A stretch of 64,000 bases of DNA from the NCBI RefSeq assembly GCF_000420625.1, contig NZ_ATVH01000013.1:186001-250000 (forward strand), given 5' to 3'. The DNA comes from Fodinicurvata sediminis DSM 21159. GTDB taxonomy: Bacteria > Pseudomonadota > Alphaproteobacteria > Kiloniellales > DSM-21159. Position numbers and translations under genes: made by a program. Positions 53,687 to 61,253 of the stretch are shown piece after piece (positions within the stretch are counted from its first letter, which is position 1; every line of letters begins with the position of its first letter). Below the pieces are notes generated by a model. It saw nothing but the letters and a program-made list of their open reading frames with translations. It was not told where the DNA came from and searched no databases.

Positions 53687-54481
53687 GTGAGCCTGAAAAT
53701 CGCAACCTGGAACGTGAATTCCCTGCGCCAGCGCCTGCCCCATCTGGAACGCCTGTCCAAGGAGCACGCCCCTGACGTCCTCTGCCTCCAGGAAACCAAG
53801 GTGGACGACCCCCTGTTCCCGGGCGAGGCCCTGGCTGAGATGGGATACCAGCATCAAGCCTTCCGTGGACAGAAGAGCTACAATGGCGTGGCCATTGTCT
53901 CACGCATTCCCTTCGAGAAGCGGGATCACAGGATCTGGTGCCAGAAGGACGACAAGCGCCATGTGGAAGTGGAACTTCCCGGCGGCCTGGAACTGCACAA
54001 TTTCTATGTTCCCTCGGGTGGACCAGACCCGGATCCGGACAAGAACGATAAATTCGCCCACAAGCTGTCCTTTCTCGAGGAAATGGCCCACTGGGCGAAA
54101 TCCAACACACGCGGGCGGAAAGTCCTGATCGTCGGCGATTTGAACGTGGCCCCCTTGGAGAACGACGTCTGGAATCACAAGCGCCTGGTCCGCAGCGTCG
54201 GTCACACGCCGGGCGAATCTCAGCGCATGGCCGATCTGCTCGATGCTGGGGCCCTTGTGGACGTTCCCCGACATTTCACCCCACCGGACCAGCCGCTCTA
54301 CAGCTGGTGGGGCTATCGCTATCCCTTGGCCTTCCAGAAGGACTATGGCTGGCGCCTGGACCATGCCCTGGCTTCCCAGCCCCTGATGCCGGAAATCCAG
54401 CGAATCAAGACCCTGCGCGACATGCGTGGCTGGGAGAAACCCTCGGATCACGTCCCGGTCCTGGTCGAACTGGCTACATGA
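53687..54481 (+). CDS. xthA: Exodeoxyribonuclease III
   Basis: 264 residues of the ExoIII AP endonuclease family. IATWNVNSLRQRL, CLQETKV, VGDLNVAP and SDHVPV carry the catalytic Asn, Glu, Asp/Asn and His. It repairs abasic sites. GTG 53687 follows GGAGG at a normal distance. The stop overlaps the next gene by ATGA. Confidence 0.93.
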   Translation: MSLKIATWNVNSLRQRLPHLERLSKEHAPDVLCLQETKVDDPLFPGEALAEMGYQHQAFRGQKSYNGVAIVSRIPFEKRDHRIWCQKDDKRHVEVELPGGLELHNFYVPSGGPDPDPDKNDKFAHKLSFLEEMAHWAKSNTRGRKVLIVGDLNVAPLENDVWNHKRLVRSVGHTPGESQRMADLLDAGALVDVPRHFTPPDQPLYSWWGYRYPLAFQKDYGWRLDHALASQPLMPEIQRIKTLRDMRGWEKPSDHVPVLVELAT

Positions 54482-54999
54482 ACACGCCAGCGCAGACCAG
54501 CCTTCACTATCCGCCGGGCCAGCTTCTGGGGGACGACCTGCGGGCGCTGGCGGGCTTGGCTTTTGCGCTCGGCCTTCTGCTGGCCTCCGACTTCGCGCCC
54601 TTGGCTCTCTGGATCTGCGGCCCGCTGGCCGTGCTGTTTGCCCTGTTCGGGCTCAGGACTCTGGTCATGCATGTAACCTGGGTTCAGCTTGCACGCGCCG
54701 GACTTGAAAGATCCATCCGGCTTCCGGGCTTGACCCTGACGCGCCGAATGGACTGGGACCAGTTGCAGGATCTGCGCCTGCGCTATTACGCGACCCGGCG
54801 CCAGCGCCGCGAGATGCAGGGCGGCTATTTCCAGCTTGTCCTGCGTGACCCACAAGGACGCCTGAAATTCGAATCGACTCTGGATGGCTTTGACGCGTTG
54901 GCTGAAACCGCACTGGAGACTGCCCGAGAACAGGGTCTGGAGCTGGATGAAACCACGCGGGACAGCCTGTTCCATCTGGGCCTGGACCCCCGCACCTGA
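54478..54999 (+). CDS. Uncharacterised membrane protein (two hydrophobic segments)
   Basis: 173 residues. Two hydrophobic segments lie at about 23-42 and 45-62 (LAGLAFALGLLLASDFAPLA, LAVLFALFGLRTLVMHV); then a charged domain (WDQLQDLRLRYYATRRQRRE, GRLKFESTLDGFDALAETAL) is probably cytoplasmic. I recognise no named family; the arrangement resembles PH-like domains of membrane-anchored proteins, weakly. It overlaps xthA by ATGA and converges with the response-regulator gene 6 bases away. Confidence 0.8.
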   Translation: MNTPAQTSLHYPPGQLLGDDLRALAGLAFALGLLLASDFAPLALWICGPLAVLFALFGLRTLVMHVTWVQLARAGLERSIRLPGLTLTRRMDWDQLQDLRLRYYATRRQRREMQGGYFQLVLRDPQGRLKFESTLDGFDALAETALETAREQGLELDETTRDSLFHLGLDPRT

Positions 55000-55005
55000 G
55001 CCCCC

Positions 55006-55701
55006 TTACGGCAACAGGCGGTAGCCGCCCGGCTCGGTGATCAGGACCTTGGCATCGGAAGGATCCTGCTCGATCTTCTGTCGCAGTCGATAGATATGCG
55101 TTTCCAGCGTATGGGTTGTGACGCCCGCATTGTACCCCCAGACCTCGTCCAGCAAGGTGTCCCGCGGAACAGCACGCGCACCGGCACGATGGAGATAGCG
55201 CAGAATCTGCGTTTCCTTCTCGGTCAGGCGAATCTTGCGGCCGCTTTCGCTGTGCACCAGGGATTTGGAGACCGGGTGGAAGCTGTAGGGTCCGATGGAC
55301 AGAACGGCATTCTCGCTATGATCATGCTGGCGCAGTTGCGCCCGCAGCCGGGCCATGAGCACAGCCAGGCGGAACGGCTTGGTTACATAGTCATTGGCGC
55401 CGGATTCCAGGCCCAAAATGGTATCGGCATCGCTGTCCATGGCCGTCAGCATGATGATCGGCGCCTTCACCCCGGCCCGTCGCAGCAGGCGACAGAGATC
55501 ACGCCCATCCATGTCCGGTAGGCCGACGTCCAGAAGCAGGGCATCATGGTACTCCTCACGCCCGATCTTCAGGCCCTCGGCCCCACTTTCGGCTTCCTGG
55601 ATAACGAATTCCTCGTGCAGGCGCAGCTGTTCGCCCAGCGTCGTGCGCAACTCTGCGTCATCATCGACCAGCAGTATCTTGCGTGGAGCCGCGGCGCGCA
55701 T
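55006..55701 (-). CDS. OmpR/PhoB-type response regulator (orphan)
   Basis: 231 residues: a receiver (KILLVDDDAELRTTLG; phospho-acceptor Asp58 in LLLDVGLPDMDG; Lys in YVTKPF) and a C-terminal winged helix (KIRLTEKETQILRYL to VLITEPGGYRLLP). No sensor kinase gene is adjacent. In alphaproteobacteria single regulators of this type near xthA/ftsK are common, and I cannot name the regulon. ATG 55701. Confidence 0.92.
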   Translation of the reverse strand: MRAAAPRKILLVDDDAELRTTLGEQLRLHEEFVIQEAESGAEGLKIGREEYHDALLLDVGLPDMDGRDLCRLLRRAGVKAPIIMLTAMDSDADTILGLESGANDYVTKPFRLAVLMARLRAQLRQHDHSENAVLSIGPYSFHPVSKSLVHSESGRKIRLTEKETQILRYLHRAGARAVPRDTLLDEVWGYNAGVTTHTLETHIYRLRQKIEQDPSDAKVLITEPGGYRLLP

Positions 55702-55747
55702 CTCGTTCTAGTGCCTTTCCGGATCAGATTGCATGGATCAGCAATGC

Positions 55748-56620
55748 TCAGTCTGCAAGCCGGCAAAGGGCCCTGAATACAGCATGCCGGCTGTCCGCCA
55801 GGCTGTCGACAATGCTGAAGTGATTGCGACCCGGCAGTTCCAGGGTTTCGGACGTCTGGCCCGCCGCCTTCCAGGCCTGCGCGAAATCCCGTTGCTGCTG
55901 CTGGAATTCCTCGGTTTCCGCCCGTCCGACGGCCATGAAAAGCTTGGGCAACCGGCGAACTGATGCCGGGGGAATGTTGTACTGGGGGCTGGCCGCCTGC
56001 ACAGCCGCTTCATCCAGCTGCAGAATGGGCTGCTGGTAGCTCTGTGCCAGGGGTGCCAGATCATAGAGCCCGGAAATCGACCCCACGCCCTTCAGGGTGT
56101 CGGGCGGCAAGCCGTAGTCCGCCTGCCAATCTGTCAGCAAGGCCATGACCGCCAGGTGACCGCCTGCCGAATGCCCAGCCAGGACCAGGCGGTCAGGGTC
56201 AAACTGCAGTTCCTCGGCATGCTCGTGAAGCCAGGCCACGGCATCGCGTATCTGCTTCACCATCTCCGGAATGCTCACATGCGGCGCCATGTCATAATTG
56301 ATCGAAGCATAGGCAAACCCGGCCTCCTTGAAGGCACTTGCGGGAAAGCTGAAGTCGCCCTTGTCCAGAGACTGCCAGTATCCGCCATGGATGAAGGCAA
56401 GCAGCGGCGCCCCAGCCTCACTAGGCAGGAAGTAGTCCAGCTTCTGCAGAGGTCCCTTACCATAGGCCAGATCCCGACGAACCGCCAGTTCCTCGCGCGC
56501 GACGGCGCTTTCGGCCGCCCAGCGGCTGAAGTGCTGGCTGTGCTCGGGCGTGTGCTGGCGCTGGTTCAATTGACGGTCAAGTTCCGCCTTGTCCCAGCCG
56601 CGCCAGGTAACATCATTCAT
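55748..56620 (-). CDS. Alpha/beta hydrolase, arylformamidase-like
   Basis: 290 residues from ATG 56620 (AAAGGGATC upstream); the frame is open further upstream without coding character. FIHGGYW is the oxyanion motif, AGHSAGGHLAV holds the nucleophile Ser, and GRNHFSIVDSLAD the His. This HGGYW pattern is typical of esterases related to arylformamidases, which convert N-formylkynurenine to kynurenine. Other esterase roles are possible. No tryptophan-degradation genes are adjacent. Confidence 0.82.
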   Translation of the reverse strand: MNDVTWRGWDKAELDRQLNQRQHTPEHSQHFSRWAAESAVAREELAVRRDLAYGKGPLQKLDYFLPSEAGAPLLAFIHGGYWQSLDKGDFSFPASAFKEAGFAYASINYDMAPHVSIPEMVKQIRDAVAWLHEHAEELQFDPDRLVLAGHSAGGHLAVMALLTDWQADYGLPPDTLKGVGSISGLYDLAPLAQSYQQPILQLDEAAVQAASPQYNIPPASVRRLPKLFMAVGRAETEEFQQQQRDFAQAWKAAGQTSETLELPGRNHFSIVDSLADSRHAVFRALCRLAD

Positions 56621-56858
56621 GATCCCTTTGCCCCTCTTCCTGTACTCGCGGCAACATTCTTGATCCACGCTATACGGCAAATCAATGCTACCGCCAACTT
56701 GAGAAGCAATTACCCGTGAACCAATTAAGAGTTCTGTTCGTATGAACATGGCAGCTATAAAAGCTAAACCATTGTCTTGGGGCACCTCGTGACGCTTGAA
56801 TGACCAAGTTGTCCCCAACTACCTTTTGATGGCGAGCAAGCAGCGGAAAGTTGGTTTC

Positions 56859-58010
56859 ATGAATGAATTCCCGGTGAACAGTCCCCTAAGCGGTCCGGAT
56901 GCGCTCGATCCCGACTCCAGGATCGCCGTGGAGCGCGCTGTTTCCGAATTGCGCCGCGCCTGCCTGGTCTTCCTCGGGAGTGACAGGAGCGCCAAAGAAC
57001 AGAGCCACCTGGTGCTTTCTGCCGAAAACGCAGACCACGAGGCAATGACGGCGCTGCGCCAGAACGGCCAAGAACAGGATGTTTGCTTGCTCCTGTCCGC
57101 CCCACGTGCCGAAGCACTCGGCCTCGTCAGCGAAGCGGACGCCCCACTGGCGCTCGACTGCACAGGGCTGGCCCTTGAGGATATCGTGCAACTGGCCAAT
57201 CCCGCTGATGGCAGCAAGGATTCGGCGCCCCACGATCGCGAGGACCTGGCCGCGCGCATACGGCCCTTTCCGCAGGCATCGGCAGAAGCCGCGCTGGAAC
57301 TGACAAAGCTTGCCCGCCTGCTGCCCGCAGCCTTGATACGGCCGGTCGGACAAAAGCCCGAAGGCATGCTGTCCGTTTCTCCCTCCCAGATACGACATTA
57401 CCGCGGCACTGCCGCACTGATGATGAAACAGGTGGCTTCGGCCCAAGTGCCCCTGCTGGGCGCTGAGAATACCCGGATCGTTGCATTTCGCCCGGCCGAC
57501 GGTGGACGTGAACACCTTGCCATCGTCGTGGGCAGCCCGAGTGATGAGTATCCCGTCCTGACCCGCCTGCATTCGGAATGCTTCACAGGTGATCTGCTGC
57601 GCTCGCTGCGCTGCGATTGCGGCGACCAGCTGCGCGGGGCGATAGAAGCCATGACGGCGGAAGGTGCCGGGATCCTGCTCTATCTGGCCCAGGAAGGCCG
57701 TGGCATCGGTCTTGTCAACAAGCTGCGCGCCTATCGCCTGCAGGACCAGGGGGCCGACACCCTGGAAGCCAACGAGGCCCTGGGCTTCGATGCCGACGAA
57801 CGCGTCTACGAGCCGGCGGCGGAAATGCTGAAGCATCTGGGTTTCACACGGATCCGCCTGCTGACCAACAATCCTGACAAGGTGAGCGACCTGGCGCGTC
57901 ACGGCATCACGGTCGAGGATCGTGTGACCCACAGCTTTCCATCCAACGGCCACAATGAAGCCTATCTGGACACCAAGGCGCGACGCTTTGGACACATGTT
58001 CGAAATCTAG
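56859..58010 (+). CDS. ribA: GTP cyclohydrolase II with a degenerate RibB-like N-terminal domain
   Basis: 383 residues. Residues about 190-383 are a complete GTP cyclohydrolase II: HSECFTGDLLRSLRCDCGDQL holds the zinc Cys, LYLAQEGRGIGLVNKLRAY and LTNNPDKV the active site. It makes the first riboflavin intermediate from GTP. The N-terminal ~185 residues align by eye with the RibB fold but have lost its RENEGD acidic motif (SAKEQSHL here), so the domain cannot work as DHBP synthase. A separate ribB should exist elsewhere. ATG 56859 follows GGAAAG. Confidence 0.9.
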   Translation: MNEFPVNSPLSGPDALDPDSRIAVERAVSELRRACLVFLGSDRSAKEQSHLVLSAENADHEAMTALRQNGQEQDVCLLLSAPRAEALGLVSEADAPLALDCTGLALEDIVQLANPADGSKDSAPHDREDLAARIRPFPQASAEAALELTKLARLLPAALIRPVGQKPEGMLSVSPSQIRHYRGTAALMMKQVASAQVPLLGAENTRIVAFRPADGGREHLAIVVGSPSDEYPVLTRLHSECFTGDLLRSLRCDCGDQLRGAIEAMTAEGAGILLYLAQEGRGIGLVNKLRAYRLQDQGADTLEANEALGFDADERVYEPAAEMLKHLGFTRIRLLTNNPDKVSDLARHGITVEDRVTHSFPSNGHNEAYLDTKARRFGHMFEI

Positions 58011-58118
58011 CGCACCGGCCGCCGGACAGATATGCCGGTGGAAATCACATTTACGCCTTATTTGGGGCCTTTCGAAAACACATTCGCGGCCCACTTTCAG
58101 AGTTACACGGAGACTTCC

Positions 58119-58179
58119 CCTCTCTGTCAGAGGTTTTCCAGTCGACCTCCTTCAATGCCCCCAAGCATAGGCTGGAACC
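58119..58179 (+). ncRNA. Paired hairpins before a terminator in the ribA-ccmA gap, candidate small RNA
   Basis: CCTCT/AGAGG (58119-58133) and GGTT(TT)CCAG with CTGGAACC (58132-58179) form adjacent or alternative stems directly ahead of the terminator at 58180. The 260-base gap 58011-58269 has no gene. I see no obvious promoter, so this may be only the 3' untranslated end of ribA. No known family recognised. Confidence 0.3.
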
Positions 58180-58215
58180 GCGGCCACCGGACCGACCCCC
58201 GGTGGCCGCTTTTTT
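58180..58215 (+). terminator. Strong rho-independent terminator between ribA and ccmA
   Basis: GCGGCCACCGG (58180-58190) pairs exactly with CCGGTGGCCGC (58199-58209), then six T. It separates the ribA unit from the ccm operon. Confidence 0.92.
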
Positions 58216-58269
58216 CTTGTCTTGATCGCGCTTTGGCAGATCCTCCTGTCTCTGCTATAGCGCTGCATC

Positions 58270-58965
58270 ATGAGCACGGCCCCGCATTCCCCTGCACAGC
58301 AGCACCCCTCGACCCAGCCCAACCGGCTGGAGGGCGTCGCCCTGGATTGCCTGCGCAGCGGTTGGCCGGTCTTCTGCGACCTTCATTTCCACCTGGAAAG
58401 CGGTGACCTGCTGCTGCTGACCGGCCCGAACGGCAGCGGCAAGTCCAGCCTTCTGCGAATTCTGGCCGGCCTTCTGCCTCCATCCGGCGGGGATCTTCTA
58501 TGGAACGAGGCACCGCTGCATGGCGGAGACAGCCAATCCCCCGGTATCGGCTATGTCGGTCACCGCAATGCCATCAAGGCCAACCTGACACTTCAGGAGG
58601 ACCTGGCCTTCTGGGCGCGTTTCCATGGACAGCCGCAGCACCGGATCCTCGATGCTCTGGAGGCCTTTGACCTGAAATCCCTGGCCGCCAGGCCAGGGCG
58701 GGTACTTTCCTCGGGCCAGGGACGACGCCTGGCACTGGCGCGCCTGAAAGTCGCGCAAATGCCGCTGTGGCTTCTGGACGAACCCCTGGTGGGGCTGGAC
58801 AAGGCTGCGGTCCTGGCCCTGCGCAACGAGATCGAGCAGCATCGCCGCAACGGAGGGGTCGTCGTACTGGCCACCCATCAGGACATCTGGCCCGTCGAGG
58901 AACAGCGCCTGGACCTGAGCGCTTTCGCCGTCACGCCGGAGCGGTTGCGGGAACTGGAGTCATGA
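58270..58965 (+). CDS. ccmA: Haem exporter ATP-binding protein CcmA
   Basis: 231 residues. Walker A TGPNGSGKSSLLR, a signature region LSSGQGRRLALARL, and Walker B LWLLDEPLVGLD are present. CcmA with CcmBCD forms the ABC complex that releases holo-CcmE in cytochrome c maturation system I. It starts the ccm operon and overlaps ccmB by ATGA. Confidence 0.93.
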   Translation: MSTAPHSPAQQHPSTQPNRLEGVALDCLRSGWPVFCDLHFHLESGDLLLLTGPNGSGKSSLLRILAGLLPPSGGDLLWNEAPLHGGDSQSPGIGYVGHRNAIKANLTLQEDLAFWARFHGQPQHRILDALEAFDLKSLAARPGRVLSSGQGRRLALARLKVAQMPLWLLDEPLVGLDKAAVLALRNEIEQHRRNGGVVVLATHQDIWPVEEQRLDLSAFAVTPERLRELES

Positions 58966-59627
58966 GCGCACTGGCCTCCTTGATGTGGCGCGATCTGCGC
59001 CTGGCCCTGCGTCAGAGTGGTGACGTCTTGCTGGCCGTGCTGTTCTTCATCCTTGGGGCGGCCCTCTTCCCCTTTGCCGTTGGCCCGGAGCCGAACCTTC
59101 TGCTGCGGCTTGGCCCTGGACTGATCTGGGTCATGGCGCTGCTGTCCGTCCTGCTGTCCCTGGACCGCCTCTTCGCCCCGGATCACGAGGACGGCACCCT
59201 GGATCTGCTGCTGCTGGCACCGGTCCCGCTGGAGGGCATCGTGCTGGCACGCATTCTCGCTCATTGGCTTGCGAGCGGGGGCCCTCTGATCCTGGCCACG
59301 CCGCTACTGGCCATATTTTTTGGCGTGCCGGCCCATGCCCTGCCGGTCCTGCTGGGCTCGCTGCTTCTGGGAACCCTGGCGCTCAGCGCCCTGGGCGCCT
59401 TGGGCGCGGCCCTGACCCTGGGCGCACGCCGAGCCGGCGTCCTGGTGCCGCTGTTGGTGTTACCGCTTTATATTCCAGTTCTGATCTTCGGGGCCGGGGC
59501 CGTGGATGCCGTCCTGACCGGCCTGGCCGCAAGGCCTCACCTTCTTCTGCTGGCTGCCGTCCTGCTGTTGAGCCTTCCCCTGGCCGCCCTGGCAGGCGCC
59601 GCGGCCTTGCGCCAAGCTGCGGAATAG
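58962..59627 (+). CDS. ccmB: Haem exporter permease CcmB
   Basis: 221 residues with six predicted transmembrane helices; LMWRDLRLALRQSGDVLLAVLFF and the acidic PDHEDGTLDLLLLAPVP loop are typical. ATG 58962 overlaps the ccmA stop. Membrane partner of CcmA and CcmC. A 176-base gap with two palindromes separates it from ccmC, the only long gap in the operon. Confidence 0.93.
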   Translation: MSALASLMWRDLRLALRQSGDVLLAVLFFILGAALFPFAVGPEPNLLLRLGPGLIWVMALLSVLLSLDRLFAPDHEDGTLDLLLLAPVPLEGIVLARILAHWLASGGPLILATPLLAIFFGVPAHALPVLLGSLLLGTLALSALGALGAALTLGARRAGVLVPLLVLPLYIPVLIFGAGAVDAVLTGLAARPHLLLLAAVLLLSLPLAALAGAAALRQAAE

Positions 59628-59655
59628 CGGGGAACCCAAACCATTCCCTGATTCA

Positions 59656-59772
59656 CCCCTGCAGGGGCGGTGGATTGCCGCACTGCAAGGCGATCGCTCT
59701 GGACCTTTGGGCCCTGAAAAGCCATTTTAGGCGCCGATATGCACCCCTTTGTCCAGGCAGGGGCCTGGACAA
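59656..59772. promoter_or_regulatory. Two palindromes in the ccmB-ccmC gap
   Basis: CCCCTG/CAGGGG (59656-59667) is a perfect 12-bp palindrome. TTGTCCAGG (59749-59757) pairs with CCTGGACAA (59764-59772) over 9 bp with a 6-base loop. They fill the only sizeable intergenic gap of the operon, just before the ccmC start, and may form an attenuator, processing site or operator. No T-run follows. Confidence 0.4.
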
Positions 59773-59803
59773 GGCAGAGGGCATCGGGAAACCGAAGACT
59801 AAA

Positions 59804-60574
59804 GTGACGCGCGCAACTTCAACATCCAGGCCAACAGCAAGCGGCGGGTCCTGGCATCGTTTTGCCAACCCGGGCCGTTTCCTGCGTATCTCCGGCCTTG
59901 TCTATCCCTGGTCTCTGGGGCTGGCCCTACTGTGCCTGGGCGTTGGGCTTGTCTGGTCCCTGGGCATTGCCCCCGCTGATTACCAGCAGGGTGAATCCGT
60001 GCGCATCATGTATGTTCATGTGCCGGCGGCCTGGATGGCATTATTCGCTTACAGCCTACTGGCGGCAGCCGGTGCTTCTCTGCTGATCTGGCGTCATCCA
60101 CTTGGCGGCATCGCGGCAACGGCCATTGCCCCTGTGGGCGCGACCTTCACCTTCCTTGCACTGGTCACCGGTTCGCTCTGGGGCAAACCCATGTGGGGCA
60201 CCTGGTGGGTCTGGGATGCCCGCCTGACCTCGGTGCTGATCCTGCTGTTCCTCTACCTGGGACACATGGCGCTCACCCACGCCTTCGAGAACGCCGAGCG
60301 CGGCCGCAAGGCGGCAGCTGTCCTGGCCCTGGCCGGCGTGGTCAACCTGCCGATCATCAAGTTCTCGGTGGACTGGTGGAACACCCTGCACCAGCCGGCC
60401 AGCGTCACACGGATCGGCACACCTGCCATACATGAGGCCATGCTCTGGCCGTTGCTGGTCATGGCCGGTGGCTTCATGTTCTTCTTCTTCGCGGTGGTCC
60501 TGCTGCGCATGCGGGCCGCTCTGGTGGCCCAGCGGGCCGAGGCCCTGGATCGCCGCATCATGTTGGGACGCTGA
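59804..60574 (+). CDS. ccmC: Haem exporter protein CcmC
   Basis: 256 residues from GTG 59804. No ATG is present before the first membrane segment; the open frame runs further upstream to 59264, overlapping ccmB, without coding logic. The tryptophan-rich motif WGTWWVWDARLTSVLILLF binds haem, and MYVHVPAAWMAL and FSVDWWNTLHQ are typical. CcmC attaches haem to CcmE. The start has no clear ribosome site, so it is uncertain by a few codons. Confidence 0.88.
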   Translation: MTRATSTSRPTASGGSWHRFANPGRFLRISGLVYPWSLGLALLCLGVGLVWSLGIAPADYQQGESVRIMYVHVPAAWMALFAYSLLAAAGASLLIWRHPLGGIAATAIAPVGATFTFLALVTGSLWGKPMWGTWWVWDARLTSVLILLFLYLGHMALTHAFENAERGRKAAAVLALAGVVNLPIIKFSVDWWNTLHQPASVTRIGTPAIHEAMLWPLLVMAGGFMFFFFAVVLLRMRAALVAQRAEALDRRIMLGR

Positions 60575-60579
60575 TTTTC

Positions 60580-60789
60580 ATGGACGGCCTGATTTCCTTT
60601 CTCTCCATGGGCGGTTACGGTGCCTACGTCTGGCCCAGCTACGGCCTGGCCCTGCTGGTCATGGGCGGGCTGTTCCTGCTCGCACAACAGGACCTGCGTC
60701 GTGGCGAACAGCGCCTGCAGGAGTTGAAACGAAGGGAAGCAGGCCTGCAGGACCAGGCTGGCGCGGATAATCCGGAGGCAGGACGATGA
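60580..60789 (+). CDS. ccmD: Haem exporter protein CcmD
   Basis: 69 residues: a short N-terminal SMGGYGAYVWPSYGLALLVMG stretch with one transmembrane helix and a charged tail. It stabilises CcmE release. ATG 60580 is 5 bases after ccmC. The stop overlaps ccmE. Confidence 0.88.
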   Translation: MDGLISFLSMGGYGAYVWPSYGLALLVMGGLFLLAQQDLRRGEQRLQELKRREAGLQDQAGADNPEAGR

Positions 60790-61253
60790 CTCGCAAGCGG
60801 CGCCGTCTCTATATCGCGCTTGCCGGATTGCTGTGCATCGCCAGCGCGGCGGCGCTGATCCTCACGGCCTTCGAGGACAATCTGGTCTTCTTCTACTCCC
60901 CGAGCGACGTGCAGGCCAAGGGCCTGCCCGAAGGACGTACGGCGCGCATCGGCGGGCTGGTCCAGGAAGGCAGCGTGGAACACCTGGACGGCAATCGCGT
61001 CGAGTTCGTTGTAACCGATGGCACACACGATCTGTCCGTGACCTATCAGGGCGCACTGCCCGACCTCTTCCGCGAGGGCCAGGGCGTGGTGGCCGAAGGT
61101 CAGGCCGGTGAGGATGGAGTATTCCAGGCCCGTGAAGTCCTGGCCCGCCACGACGAGAACTACATGCCGGCCGAGGTTGCCGACGCCCTGAAGGAAAGCG
61201 GGGAGTGGCGGCCCGAATCCGGCGAGAGCCCAGCGGAGGCCAAAGGCCAGTGA
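60786..61253 (+). CDS. ccmE: Haem chaperone CcmE
   Basis: 155 residues. One N-terminal anchor (about 9-28) and the periplasmic OB-fold; LVQEGSVEH and HDENYMP with His122 (covalent haem ligand) and Tyr126 are seen. It holds haem between CcmC and CcmF. Overlaps ccmD by ATGA and ccmF by GTGA. Confidence 0.95.
   Translation: MTRKRRRLYIALAGLLCIASAAALILTAFEDNLVFFYSPSDVQAKGLPEGRTARIGGLVQEGSVEHLDGNRVEFVVTDGTHDLSVTYQGALPDLFREGQGVVAEGQAGEDGVFQAREVLARHDENYMPAEVADALKESGEWRPESGESPAEAKGQ

Noticed and set aside
56859-58010. Bifunctional RibBA
   Set aside because: The N-terminal domain lacks the acidic RENEGD motif needed for DHBP synthase.
59264-59803. N-terminal extension of CcmC from 59264
   Set aside because: It overlaps ccmB out of frame and gives Gly/Pro/Arg-rich sequence with no membrane character before residue 180.
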